Shown piece by piece: positions 42,227 through 53,587 of a DNA stretch of 64,000 bases. Position numbers and translations under genes: made by a program. Within the stretch, counting starts at the first letter, position 1, and each line of letters starts with the position of its first letter. A model generated the notes under the pieces. That model made no database searches, was not told the DNA's origin, and worked only from the letters and a program-made list of their open reading frames with translations. The DNA comes from Phialophora verrucosa (taxonomy: Eukaryota > Ascomycota > Eurotiomycetes > Chaetothyriales > Herpotrichiellaceae). The stretch covers positions 1 through 64,000 of the forward strand of contig MSED01000007.1 of NCBI GenBank assembly GCA_002099365.1. The letters are read 5' to 3'.

Positions 42227-43399
42227 GATGGCTTACCAGGAGAGAACAACGGAGCAGAGATCCAACTGAGAAGAGCTGCTTTTATGCGGCACGCAAAGAT
42301 CAGTGTCTCCCTTGTTGGGACCATGGATCAACTGAAAGGAAGCAAGGATGGGATGCTTTTCGATTGCGGATCGACGGGCAGCTGTTGCACGTGACGCGCG
42401 CTAAAGGCGGGGGTGTTACGGAATACGAGGCACGCACGGACGCCCGAACCCACCCACTCCACGCAAACCGCCGACTTCACCGAAATCGATCCAAAATGCA
42501 TGCCGCACGGGAGACGTGGCTTTCGAGTGCCCGGCCCCTATTCGTCAGGACGTCGCCGGTCGCCAGGATAGAGACAATCTCGAGTACAGCCAGACAAGGG
42601 ACTGCTGAGAATGAGGCACTCCCCGCGGCAGCTTTTCACCAACCATGAGAGCCGTGGCTCCTCGACGAAGTGGAGGTTGGCTGTCGAATGGGCGAATCTT
42701 GAAGTCATGCATGGTGTGACAGGTTCAGCCCAAGCTTTGCGAAGGGCATATCAACTCATCCACGGGTTGTGTCACATCTTCGGACCTTAAATCATGCAGC
42801 TGGTCCTGGTATTTTCGACCTGGGCACGGTCTCTCCTACCCTGAGGCCCGAGACTGTTGGTCGGAACCGCTCAAAGTCACCCTCATCTCAGGCTGTCTAG
42901 CGCTCCACCCCTGCCTCTCTCTCTACACGGCTTTATGTCGCCCAATGAAGACTGGACTTGGTCACCACCACGAATCCGAACGATGTTGATGTCCCGGGCA
43001 TTAGATCCGGCGTTCGAACATACTTTCGCTAAGACCCAAAGTCAATCGAGTCGCCTTACTGCGGTGACTCCGGGGTGAATTCTGATAGGACGAACAAGAA
43101 AAGGGAGGCCAGATTACAAGACACACGAGTGATCGTAGTGCGGCTCGTGCCTTTGCTCTGTCAAGCATAACCTTGGTGAAAAAAGCCCACCCACCATCAA
43201 GGGGCCAGAATCCATGAATTGTCCCTCGCCAGAGTCATGATGTTATTTCTCTTGTTCCGAATCGAGATGGCTACGCGTAATGCATGCCGGCGCTCAGCTG
43301 GTCTTCGGTGTCAGACGAAGCTACCCAATCAACAACTGCACGTAGGGATGTTGCGACTGCTTTCAGCTCCTTTGCTGCGATGCTGCGACAGTCCAGCGC
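42227..43399. other. Intergenic, no gene seen
   Basis: Upstream of the methyltransferase. Short frames only (for example 42364-42648, 42857-43078), none with motifs. Confidence 0.4.
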
Positions 43400-43720
43400 T
43401 TGGATCTGCGGGATGATGCTATACCACAGACACCTCGATCGGGGACTCGCCAATCGTGCACATGTCCGGAAGTGCGCAATCGCAGGACCACATGACGATG
43501 CTGTACCAATCTCGAGATCTTAGAGCTTCGTTCCAGCCGGTCTTGGAAAAGTCCCATCGATTTCGACGCGAAGTTCGGATGAGGAATGTAAGGGGCCGTG
43601 CTGAGAGGAAGAATGTTCCGTTCGCGGATATCGCCATGCACAATCTTACAATGGTGTACACACTCGCCGAAGGCAGCAACAGAGTGAGTCGACGGTATGC
43701 GGATTGAGAGAGACCTCTGA
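43400..43720 (-). pseudogene. Possible protein-kinase-like remnant
   Basis: On the minus strand, one frame reads ECVHHCKIVHGDIRERNILPL, with the catalytic-loop pattern H-G-D-x-R-x-x-N of kinase-like folds. No DFG-like residues follow in that frame. A second frame continues with RRNRWDFSKTGWNEAL, where DFS could be the displaced metal-binding motif. This pattern fits a frameshifted relic of the fungal orphan kinase-like families. No N-lobe is visible. Chance resemblance remains possible. Confidence 0.28.
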
Positions 43721-44536
43721 AATCTCCATTCCCTCACCAAACGCGTCAGTAGATTCGTATTTGGAACCCGAGGCCTGTTTCTCCACCCGTATGCAAAAGG
43801 CGGAGGGGATGCAAACTGCCCATGCGAGCGATCGACGCCTTCACCCAGAGAATCAGATTCGCAAGGGGTGTTCTACAGGACCACCACTGTTCATCTATTC
43901 GCAGGGGTGTTCTACGGTAATGAGCTCACGACACGGGACCGCCAATGTTGACAGGTTCAGCGAGCTGGCCACTCGTATTTCATGGCGTCCCCTTGTCGGA
44001 GACCTTGGCTTTCCAAGCCACAGTAATCAAATCAACAAAGAAAGCAGAGGTTAAAACAAGGGTTCGGATGCAGCAATGCGTCAAGCTCCGAAAGTTAATC
44101 GTAGTGATACTGTAACATCCGAGTAGGAGGCGAAGCCAGGCGATCTCCGGCCCCCATCATTATCAGGCGGGGGGGAAAGACCCCCTCTCTGGTCCAACAT
44201 CGGTTTTACGACCAGTCCACTGCGGGATCTCCTCGATGGCAAGCAAGATTGCTCAACAGGTCTCCCTTCCTTGCAGCTGGTGGAGGAGACACACATTTCT
44301 CGCACCGTCTAGTCAGGGTCCTCTGAGAAGCGGGTTCCATCAGTGCTCCCCCGACGCGAGACTGCCGCATTAATGGGGTGGCTCACCCTTGTGTGGAGAC
44401 TGGAACTGGATTCCAGTTGTCCATAGAGCCTGGAAGGCAGGAAGGGATGATGCCTGCTGTGTCTGGCGGCGCCCGTCCTTGTCACAGGTGAGGCATGCAC
44501 TGTGTATGTCACTGTAGCCACAAGATTTGCGTGTTC
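43721..44536. other. Downstream flank of the ABC transporter
   Basis: No gene. Contains two copies of a GGGGTGTTCTAC block (43867 and 43905) about 38 bases apart. The remainder is unremarkable. Confidence 0.4.
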
Positions 44537-46744
44537 TCAATCCTGTTGCAACTCGTCCAGTCTAGCCTTCCACCCATCCACGCCTCTCAGCAAGGTCTCT
44601 AGCTCCTCCTTCTCGTCTTCTAGTTTGATCCGTCTCTCCGCGTCCAGAGGACAGAACACATAGCCACCTTGACCGTCAAACTGCAGAATCATACTGTGAT
44701 ACTTCCACAAGCTCCTCCGATGGCTGACGGTCATCAAGGTCGTGCCTAGGCCCTTGGCTGTCTCGTACATCTTCCTTTCCATCTCGAGAGTCACCGAGCT
44801 GGTACACTCGTCGAGTATAGCGTATTTTGGCTTGTGGTAGAACAGCCTCGCCATGGCAATTCTTTGCTGCAGACCGCCAGAGAAGACGTCGCGCCATTCT
44901 TCAACTGCATCCCATCCGCCGGGCCTGTGGAGCACAGACTCGATTTCCAAAGTCTCCAGGATCTGCCTAAGATGCTCCTCTGACCCGTTTTTGGCGCGGA
45001 ACTCGTACAGCGTATCCGGGTAGATGATCTGGTCTCGTAGTGTCCCGCGGCTGAGGTACGGTCGTTGTGGGATGTAGAAGATGTCTTCAAAGGAAGGTTT
45101 CTTAACGCTTCCGCCGTAGACAGGCCACAGTCCGCCGAGGATGCGGAAGAGGGAGGATTTCCCACATCCGTTGGGTCCAACAATCAGCAGATGATCGCCC
45201 GGTTTGATCGCGAATGTCAACTTCTTGACCAGCACATCCCCGTTCGGGGACACGATAGGCACATCGGTGAACTCGACATTCTCGCTCTCTTCGACGGTGC
45301 CTCTGCCGAGCAACACCATCGCGTTCTCCTCCGTGCTCGCTGCACTCACGAGATTCTTCTCAAAGTGGCCCCTCGAGACCTCATCCATGACATCCAGCAA
45401 CGAAGCAACCCGCGACGTATATCCGGCCAGCTCTGTGATCTCCTTGTAACTGAACATTAGCCGCCCGAACGCATCCGAACTGCTCAACAACATGCGCCGA
45501 TTCGTGACGAAACTCTCCGTGCGATCGCCGCGTGCTTGCCCTCGTAGACGGTCTGGCCTTTGCCCCTGCTCCTGCTCCTGTCCCGGGATCTGGAAGAAGA
45601 CCGGCAAACTGCACAGCACCAGCCCTAACGCGCCCCAGAAATATTTGATGACGAAATCCTCCATGAAGCCATGGTAGAACCGCCGTCTCAAAATGCGATT
45701 GACATGCTTGATCAGTGTGAAGTAGCCCTTGTCCAGGGTGTCTTTCTCGGCCTCGTGGCCTGCGTACAGGGCGATCTCCTCAGAGTAGTCGATCAGCCGC
45801 GTATGTTGGAAGCGAAACTCGCCTTCGAGCCGGGCCTCGTCGGCGACGTACTTCCCGAACGGGGGCGTGAGGGCGCGCATGACGTTCGCCGACACCTGCA
45901 CCAGCAGGGCCATGGCGAACAGGCCCTCCCCGCCCACGGATTTGCTCAGGCTATAATTGTAGATGACCATGTCGAGGACGGGTTTCGCCAGATTCCCATA
46001 CAATTCCGCCAGCGAGTTGGCGAACCGCGCGACATCCACCGTGATGAGCTGGTCTGCATTCTTGATCCGGTCGTCCAGCGCCGACAGCGTATAGAAGGTC
46101 ATGTTGTCGAGGTACTTCTCGTGCAGGTGCTTCGTCAGGCGGGTGCGGTACGCCAGCGCTAGCCGCGTCTGATGGTACTGGAGCATCGAGTTTGTAAACG
46201 TGGCGGGCACGGCGACCAACATCCACCACACGAGGCCCAGAATGAAGTCGCGGCCGCGGCCGCGCACGAGCGCCGAGACGACCTTGCCGTCCAGTTCGGC
46301 GACGTACAGGGAGAGGAGTGTGCGGAGGACGAGGAAGACGGTGTGCGAGACGAGGAGGCGCAGTTCCTTGGAGCGCCACGAAGGGATGACGATGCGAAGG
46401 AGGCGGACGAGAGAGCGGAAGAACTCGCGGTTGATCTCGACGCGCTTGTGTCTCTTTGGGTCGTCAGAGCCGTGATGGGGCGGCAGCTTGTTCTCTGCGT
46501 CGATGCTCGTGCCGATGCCTTGCTGCGCTTGACGGGCCCGGTCGCGTTGGATCTCGGCTTGTCGTCGCGCGGCGGCTTTCTGTTCGGAGATGGCATTGTG
46601 GATGCGGTGGATGACGGCGACGACGAGGGTGATGTACACGGACCGCGATATCTTGGTGCGGTGTTTGAGATACAGGGAGGTCAGTTCCGAGAGTAGCTGT
46701 TTGACGCTCCGGCCGGGAGGCAGGAGTTTGGATTGTGCGGCCAT
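44537..46744 (-). CDS. PXA2: Peroxisomal half ABC transporter, ABCD/PXA type
   Basis: Imports long-chain fatty acids or acyl-CoA into peroxisomes for beta-oxidation, as a dimer of half transporters. Single exon, 735 aa. The transmembrane half (about 70-420) shows ABCD traits: LYVAELDGKVV, NADQLITVDV, YNYSLSKSVG and the EAA-like EEIALYAGHEAEKDTLDKGY. The nucleotide-binding half has Walker A GPNGCGKSS (about 522-530), GGLWPVYGG, YIPQRPYLSRGTLRDQIIYPD, then FSGGLQQRIAMARLFYHKP and Walker B YAILDECTSSV. The signature is FSGGLQQR where relatives usually have LSGGEKQR; it is still SGG and probably active. PXA1 versus PXA2 is judged from the short length only. Confidence 0.88.
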   Translation of the reverse strand: MAAQSKLLPPGRSVKQLLSELTSLYLKHRTKISRSVYITLVVAVIHRIHNAISEQKAAARRQAEIQRDRARQAQQGIGTSIDAENKLPPHHGSDDPKRHKRVEINREFFRSLVRLLRIVIPSWRSKELRLLVSHTVFLVLRTLLSLYVAELDGKVVSALVRGRGRDFILGLVWWMLVAVPATFTNSMLQYHQTRLALAYRTRLTKHLHEKYLDNMTFYTLSALDDRIKNADQLITVDVARFANSLAELYGNLAKPVLDMVIYNYSLSKSVGGEGLFAMALLVQVSANVMRALTPPFGKYVADEARLEGEFRFQHTRLIDYSEEIALYAGHEAEKDTLDKGYFTLIKHVNRILRRRFYHGFMEDFVIKYFWGALGLVLCSLPVFFQIPGQEQEQGQRPDRLRGQARGDRTESFVTNRRMLLSSSDAFGRLMFSYKEITELAGYTSRVASLLDVMDEVSRGHFEKNLVSAASTEENAMVLLGRGTVEESENVEFTDVPIVSPNGDVLVKKLTFAIKPGDHLLIVGPNGCGKSSLFRILGGLWPVYGGSVKKPSFEDIFYIPQRPYLSRGTLRDQIIYPDTLYEFRAKNGSEEHLRQILETLEIESVLHRPGGWDAVEEWRDVFSGGLQQRIAMARLFYHKPKYAILDECTSSVTLEMERKMYETAKGLGTTLMTVSHRRSLWKYHSMILQFDGQGGYVFCPLDAERRIKLEDEKEELETLLRGVDGWKARLDELQQD

Positions 46745-47149
46745 CGCGTGAGCGTCTGTGGGGGAATGAGGACGTGGAGGGTCATAGAGGAGGATACATC
46801 ATCAGTGTCTACACAGTACGAGGGGTTAGAAGGGAATATTTCACATGTCTTCGATACCCGTGTGGTGTTTCTGTCCGGTGTCCGTGACAGGAATGCATCG
46901 TAAAGCCTCGGTCATTGTAAGCATGTGCTGGCGGAGCATCAATGACGTGTTACATACATACTGAGTTCACCTTTTAGCGACCACGACGACGAGTACGAAC
47001 ACGCTTCACTGAATGAAAGTATCTACGGTGTACCTTTACTCGACTATGCAAATGATAATATGCTCCATCGTCGTATCGCATGGCTGATTCGTGTATCAAC
47101 AATAGTCGTGCTAAAAGCGCGCATCATCCGCACCACACAGCATTATTCC
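46745..47149. promoter_or_regulatory. Upstream region of the ABC transporter
   Basis: 405 bases between the transporter start and the CTF18 stop, both minus strand. No specific element recognised. Confidence 0.35.
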
Positions 47150-50049
47150 TCAGAAACCGTCCATCAATTCCTTCAGCGTAATCGGTTTCCGAACGGCATT
47201 AGAGAAACCTTCGTGGAATGACACCCAGATCCGCCCCGTTGGTACCTTGACGTCCGGCTCAATAGCCACCTTACCAGCTGACTCGGGCCGGTCTTCGCTG
47301 ATAATCCTGCCGAAGAAGTCGCGCTTGACGCCGGTTTCCTTCGAGGCCAGCCATTGCCCTTTGTTGGCCGGGCTTTCGTTCTCCTTGTTCTCGTCCAGTG
47401 CCCGGCTGAAAATCGATGGTCCAGAGCGAGCCTGCCTGACTACTGAACTCTGCAAGATTTTCTCCTTCTTGAGCTCTTGGTCGAGCACCTGTCGAACTGC
47501 ATATCGGATCGGGCCGACACCAGAAGTCGACTTGTCCATGTGGTAGGATAGGAGATTGTCGAGAGGGCTGGTCCTTGTCAGTATGTGCGTTGGCTTTCGA
47601 AGCAGGTGACCTCGACTTACGGTTCCATCCGGTACACATAACCGCCATTTGAATGAGCGCCACCACCCTCGACTTCCACGCGGACCTGTTCGAAAGACAG
47701 GTCCAAAGCCAGCATGGTTCGAACGGCGTTTCTGACACACACCTTCTCAGTCTCCTTCCGCACGCTCGCTACACTGGCAGATCCACCTGATCCACCGATC
47801 ACAACAGGTTTGACATCCGGAGCCAACATCTTTCCCACGCTTGGGATCAGCTCAGTGGCAATATCGTCAACAGAACTAAACAGCCTCAACAGAGGGGCCG
47901 AAAAGCTCGATTGAAGCTCAGTCAGCAACGTCCGGCTCTGCTTTTCCGCCTCATAAGCCACAAAATCGGCTTTGAGCCCGCTGAATGGGTGGACATCGAC
48001 TTGTTCTTCTTCGGGCGCCTCGTCGTTCCAAGCCTTGTTGCCTTTGTCCACGACGGCAAAGAGATGATGGAAGCCGCATGCGCTAGTGTTCAGGTAGGGT
48101 GTGAGTTCCCATTCCTGGCCTGAATAGACCCGGCTTGACAAGCAATCGTGGAAATGAAGCCAATCGTAACCAGCGTTCGGCTTCGACAGCTGGGTGTCGT
48201 CTTGGTATGCGAGAGTTGGGTAAGTCGCAAAGCAGTCAGTCATTACTCGATCGTGGTCCCCGCAAGTATCGATCATCTCCCTCAGGGCTGAGAGGGCTGC
48301 ACGCTTCCGGAGGTTGGCCACACCAACGGGATTCGTTTTGGTGTCAGCAATCAATCTTGCGTCGTCTGCGGAAAGATTGGTCGGTAGGTTGGGCAAACCA
48401 GCTCCTTCCAAGAATACTCGTTCGACCACCTCTCGGACACCGCCCCGTCCTAAGCCTTTCTGGCCTGCTTGGGCGTCTTGAAGCTGCGGTTCCAGCCACT
48501 GTCGTGTCAATCGAGGCTTGGCTTCATTTGCTCGCAGCTTGTGAGCAATCCATTCAGCTTGGACGAGGACTCCTCGAATGTCGCCTTCCCCTGAACCTCG
48601 AGAACCGGGAACTCGCTGTTTTCGCATTGCTAGGCCCCACGCATTTTCGCACAGTCGACGTACAGCGTCATTGTCACATGAAATGAATTCCCTTTCGAAG
48701 ACACTCTTTACGCGGGCGATGACTTTGTCAATAGGCGCTTTTCGAACATGAACCACCTCGGCCATCGAGCTCATGCGCAGTGGTCGAAGTGAAGGTGCAT
48801 ACACATCATTGCAGACCAGAATCAGTGGTCTCAGCATTCTGAACTTATCGCCTTTCCTTTTGCTCTTGGAAGCATCTCCGGTGCCGGTAGTTGTTGTATT
48901 CTTCTGGTCAAGTTGAACAAGGTCAATCAAGGCCTTGACGAAGCCACCTTCGCCACTGGGACCTGAGCCTGTAGTTACGCCATCCACTTCATCAACAACG
49001 ACACACACGGGCCGTCCGGTTTTTCTTGCTTTGCCTTGCTCTTTGATGCCTCGGACTGTTTCGGTGCCGAGAGCATCTTTGATCCTTCCTCTCACCACAT
49101 CCCTGCTCCTGTCATCACTTGCGTTGATCTCGAGAACTTCATAGCCCGCTTGCCTGGCGCACACATGGGCCAGCGTGGTCTTTCCGAGACCCGGGGGTCC
49201 CGTCAGGAGCAAGATCTTCCTGTGCTGTTGCTGGCCCTGGCCGTTATCGTCGAACACTTTGACGGATTTAGGCTTTACACTCCCTGGAAAGACCACATGA
49301 TCCCAGGCTTTCAGCCAACGAAGAACCTGCCGATGCGTGCGCTCGTCTCCGACAAGCTCGGTAAACTTCTTCGCTCGGTACTTCTCCGTCCACATTTGAT
49401 GACTGGCTGGTTTGGAAGCTGAAGTCACCGCTTCCATCGAAACTACCAGTGAGGGTCCCTGGACTTTTTCTTGAGCCTTCCTCTGCTTCTCAAATTCGTC
49501 GAGTTGCCGCAGCGTCTTTGCTTCGTCCATGAGCTTGTGGATTTCAATGCCATAGTATGCTTTCTTTGCTCGTCCAGCCGCTGTCATTGATCGCTGCGCG
49601 ATGGTCTGCTCATATGACAACTGCTGGGACTTTTGTCGAAGGGGAACTTCCAGTGCTGCACCTTGACAAGTCTGCACAGTCACATTATTTGCTTGTTTCT
49701 TCCTGAGCAGCAGTCGAGGCAATAGGGGCAGTGTCGGGCTAGACGGAAGGTCTGCTGGCGTTGTAGCTCTTATGTTGTCAATTGTGGTAGCGGTTTCCGT
49801 GTGCTCTTTCGGCGGTGTAGGCAGGACTGGATCTTTCTCTGGGAGTAAGTGAAGGTGCTCAACCCCCTTTGCCTTGTTCTGGTCGACATCTTCGTCATCG
49901 CTATCCTCTAAAAAGCCACCCAACGTCTTAGGTTTTTTTGGTTGGGGCGCGCTGGGGAATGGTTGAAATAGGCGGCGCTTCTTCTTGTTCTGGATTGCCG
50001 GCGGCGAAGAGCTCGCTGGGTAGAGCACGGGAGAGGAAGAGAAGGTCAT
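47150..50049 (-). CDS. CTF18: Ctf18, large subunit of the alternative RFC clamp loader
   Basis: Loads PCNA in the Ctf18-RFC complex and supports sister-chromatid cohesion and fork signalling. Exons 50049-47621 and 47567-47150 give 948 aa. AAA+ core: MWTEKYRAKKFTELVGDERTHRQVLRWLKAWD, Walker A TGPPGLGKTT (about 280), EVLEINASDDRS, Walker B VVVDEVDG and the sensor-like RPLILVCNDVYAPSLRPLR. The N-terminus carries RRLF and an acidic patch. The second exon encodes the conserved end from PPLDNLLSYHMDK to GFSNAVRKPITLKELMDGF, which binds Ctf8/Dcc1 in yeast. The start is the ATG at 50049; the frame reaches only a GTG one codon earlier. An MCB site lies 260 bp upstream. Confidence 0.92.
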
Positions 50050-50594
50050 CACTGTCGTCGGAATCGGGGTTGTCGGTCCGGTTGATCAATGCAGTATTCA
50101 CATCAAGCCCTCCCGGAGTGGTGTTTCCAAAAATTGTCGACGGCGAGATCGAGTGCAGAAAGTCAGCACCTAGTCTGGTGCGGATACAAGGCGACGGCCA
50201 TTGTTATCGTTCATACAATTCGTATAAAGGTCTTCAGGCGTGGTGGGACAAGTTGAATCCTCAAGCCTCGATTTCATTAATTGTTTGACACGAGACGCGC
50301 TTTTGGGGACGCGTCGAGCAACGGCGGGGCGGAACCGTGCAGCTCCCGAGGCCGGGGCGGCCAGCCGTGGAGTGGCCCCCCTCCAACTACACCCATCCGT
50401 GCCTGACAAAAACATTACCCAGGAGTCGCACAGTACCTGCACCCCGTAGTCAGAAGTAGTTTGCGACAACGCCCGTCAGACACCCGTCCATTTCTATTCC
50501 TCACCTTCGCTCCAGAACAACGCATCTCCCGCTCCATTGGCATTTCTGCTTCCTAACATTCCAGAGCAGCCAAAAATATCTCGAACAATGTCGC
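50050..50594. promoter_or_regulatory. Divergent CTF18/BTB promoter with MCB site
   Basis: 545 bases between divergent starts. ACGCGT at 50309-50314 and GACGCGC at 50294-50300 lie about 245-265 bp upstream of CTF18. MBF sites of this kind drive S-phase genes in yeasts, and the likely MBF subunit is encoded at 24.6-26.7 kb. Confidence 0.5.
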
Positions 50595-51539
50595 ATGGGG
50601 CATCATTCCGATCGCCTCGACCCCTTTGTCTCGCAGACACCCACAAGGTCCCATGCCACCGCCGATGCGACTCCGCGCAACCCACCGAATACACTTGATC
50701 GCATCTACTCCATCTATCGACACGGAAGACGAGGTTCTGAAATGCCCAGGGAGAATATAGGAGATATCTCCGCGAAGAAATTTGCGGAGTAAGCTGCTTT
50801 CCGTGCCTTGTGTATATACTGTGCTGCGCGTTGCGCTAACCTATGCCTTGCCTGGCCCCTCCCCAGGCTCCTCTCCGGGCCCATACTGGACATATTCGTC
50901 GGTCCCAATGGCCGACACTGGTCTCTGCATCAGAACCTACTCATGCACCATGCGCGCTTCTTCGACGAAACGTACGCCGTCAACGGCACCCCCAAACGCA
51001 TCAAGGACAATAGACTGGACCTGCGGGACGAAGACCCCGGCGCATTCGAGTTGTTGGTCAAGTGGCTCTACCAGGGCAAGATTGATGATGTCTCGTGGAT
51101 GCCCAAGGACGTCAAGTGGGAGTATGCCTTCACGTGCCAGAAACTGTACCTCCTCTGCGACACGATTGGGCTCCAGGAGCTGAAGAACCAGGCCATCGAC
51201 CAGTTCCGCAGGGGATGCCATGAGGCAGGGCTGGTGCCGGGGCCCGAAGAGATGAAACCGATCTATGAAAAGACAGCGCCGTCGTCACCGTTTCGGAAAC
51301 TGGTGAGTAAAATCGCGGCCCGGCAGATTATGGATCCTGGGTCTGAGAAGGATGCGACGAGCTACAGGGAGTGTTTTGCTCAGAGTCCAGATTTCGCCGT
51401 TGATGTGATCAATGCGATCAAGGAGGGGAGTGGCGGGAGTCTTTTCGATGATCCGACCGAGGGCAATGGGTGTCGGTATCATGAACATGATGATGGTGAG
51501 AATTGTCATAAGACGGTCAAATTCAAGGACATGTCATGA
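50595..51539 (+). CDS. BTB/POZ-domain protein
   Basis: Exons 50595-50788 and 50867-51539 give 288 aa. Splicing produces KKFAELLSGPILDIFVGPNGRHWSLHQNLLMHHARFF, the typical opening of fungal BTB proteins (alpha1-beta1 and the helix with H-x-x-L-L). FELLVKWLYQGKID and KLYLLCDTIGLQELKNQAIDQFRR complete the fold. The 62-residue leader contains a THxT/RNPPN-type disordered stretch. The tail is His/Glu-rich. BTB proteins of this group may act as Cul3 adaptors; the target is unknown. The ATG at 50595 is preferred over one at 50588, whose frame hits a stop before the splice site. Confidence 0.82.
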
Positions 51540-52234
51540 AGGGCTGTCGAGAATCCAAATCAATGGGGGCACGGTGCTGAAGCGTACATCACAGCATAGT
51601 CTGTGCACGCGTACCCAGATATTTAACCGTGATTTTACCCAAGGCACGACTGCAGTACTTGGTAGTCTACGGTTCCGAGATGGGGCCACTGTGCTGGGCT
51701 GAGGAGGATTACACTAATGGCAATATGGGCTGCTGAGATCAGCTCACATAATGTGCGCTCCAGCACGATGTATCAGTACAACATTCGCGGTTGGCGTCTC
51801 TGTGGTCTTCCACTACTCGAGCGTAGCCAAAAGGAACATGCAACCAGCGCCGCCCAGATTTACATGGAGAACTGAAATCGCACAAGCGGCATGAATTCTA
51901 GACCATTACTCGTACAGCTTCCTCCTAACCTCTCAGTGCTACATTGCATGTCAAGGTTGAGGCGCCTTAGATGTTAAACCGTGGAATATGCTGTGACATC
52001 CCGACAGGACGGCTTCTGTGGCAGGCGCCCCCGCCGTTAAATTGTGGCACAGCCTTGAGTTCGAGACGGATCCCCACCCTCAGTATCGCAGAGCACCTGT
52101 TCCCCCGCTAATGTTGGCGGCTTTGCTCTCCTGTGATATCACAAGACGCTACCGCATGTGTACGCAGTCAGGCCCCCGCAAGCTCGCCTTGCGGGAGATA
52201 GGGAAGGCCAGTGCCGACAACCTCCTTCTCTGCC
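51540..52234. other. Intergenic, no gene seen
   Basis: Between a plus-strand stop and the stop of the minus-strand orphan; two 3' ends expected. No gene recognised. Confidence 0.4.
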
Positions 52235-52891
52235 CTAGCAACTGGAAACAGGGGGCCGTTCAGCTCCCAGCCAGCCCGCGGTATTCCTGTTGGGCTTGCT
52301 TGAGGGGGCGGTCGCGAGAAGAACCCTCAGGTAAGCATAGCTGAGCCCAGTAGCCTCCCCTACCTCATCGGGCTTCGACCGGATGTTTTCGTGAAAGTCG
52401 AAACTCGCTCCGTGTGTTTCGATTGTTTCGAAATAACGAGTCAGGCCTCGGTCGAAGACGGCACGCTGGATGAACCAGCACATCGTCACAAATAGGCAAA
52501 GGACGGACTCGGGGCCAATATACGAGGCGTACGGCGAGGTTACGAAAACGAGGTAGAACCAGGGGCACGCCATCGTCAGAGGGACGAGCGACAAGAGTGG
52601 TGCGTAAAGGGCACAGTCCCGCGCCTGGAGCATCTGGATGTTGACGTGGTCGAGGAGGCCGCAGTATCCATCTTCTCCCCAGATGTTGAGGTATCTGAGA
52701 TCATCATAGGCGACGTGTTGCGGGCAGGCCAGTGCGAGCCGCGCGACCTCGCGGCATCTGTTTCGTACGATCCGCGTGCACAGGCATATGCCGATCGTGG
52801 TGGTAACGGCTGCTAAGGCGGTCGTTGCGCTGTAGGGATCTGTAAAGGCTTTGCTCATGGCGTGCCCAACGTCGCGGTTGTGCGGATACAT
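52235..52891 (-). CDS. Predicted membrane protein, unknown
   Basis: 219 aa from ATG 52891. The frame is open further upstream, but only to a TTG at 53152; the Met at residue 88 of that frame is the first that leads straight into plausible protein. Hydrophobic segments: ATTALAAVTTTIGICLC, LYAPLLSLVPLTMACPWFYLVFV and VLCLFVTMCWFIQRAVF, suggesting three membrane helices. NIWGEDGYCGLLDHVNIQML is a well-formed loop. A GTAGGG after SKPDE could be a donor, so the last 45 residues may be wrong. No family recognised. Confidence 0.45.
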   Translation of the reverse strand: MYPHNRDVGHAMSKAFTDPYSATTALAAVTTTIGICLCTRIVRNRCREVARLALACPQHVAYDDLRYLNIWGEDGYCGLLDHVNIQMLQARDCALYAPLLSLVPLTMACPWFYLVFVTSPYASYIGPESVLCLFVTMCWFIQRAVFDRGLTRYFETIETHGASFDFHENIRSKPDEVGEATGLSYAYLRVLLATAPSSKPNRNTAGWLGAERPPVSSC

Positions 52892-53587
52892 CTCGGTCGT
52901 GATATGACCGGGGCACGCTGTAGTTAATTGTCTGGAGCGGCAGAGATAGCAACAGTACAGGACAGAAGCAGATCGGAGCGGGGGGATGGAACATGTATCT
53001 TGGGGGAACTCTTGCCATGGTGCATTCGACAGGTCATGGACCCGGTGAATCATTGGGAAGCCATCTCTGGAAGGAACCAGCACGGCGGTCATGAAGCTCC
53101 CCACGGTTACAATGAGTCGTCCGCCACAACAGCGAGGGGCATATTTTGTCAATGAGCAGGGGAACCATCGACAAACGGCTTGACGCCTAACGTGTCGTGG
53201 GTGGTTCTAAGTTTCTGTATTCGAAGGACTTAGCCATTCTCGCCATCATCGTTGGTAGATAGACTGTGGTGAGAAATATCGACGAACTGGCTCGGGTCGG
53301 ATTAATGTTACTCCATTCCAATGTCACGTGCGGAAGCAATCGCCTGTGATCTTCGTGTTCTTCGCGGCGCAACTTTCGCGACAGGGTTTCAATCTTCCAC
53401 CAAAAGCGTCAACAGCATCGGCGCAACGAATGTCCACGTCTCAATTCTGATTAGCACGACCTCTAGAGTGGCTCGCCGAGTCGCAGCGAATTCGCCTGAC
53501 AGTAGGTTGGCGAGAGTGGCCAAGATCAGGGAAACAGAAAGGCCATCTTGATCGATTTTATGAGCATTCACCATCACCATCATCACA
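52892..53587. other. Divergent intergenic region
   Basis: Between the membrane orphan (minus) and the Swi3/Rsc8 gene (plus); presumed promoters, no element recognised. Confidence 0.4.

Noticed and set aside
45671..46696. Plus-strand frames (163 and 174 codons) opposite the ABC transporter
   Set aside because: Antisense of a complete ABC half transporter; Gly/Arg/Asp-biased composition with no domain.
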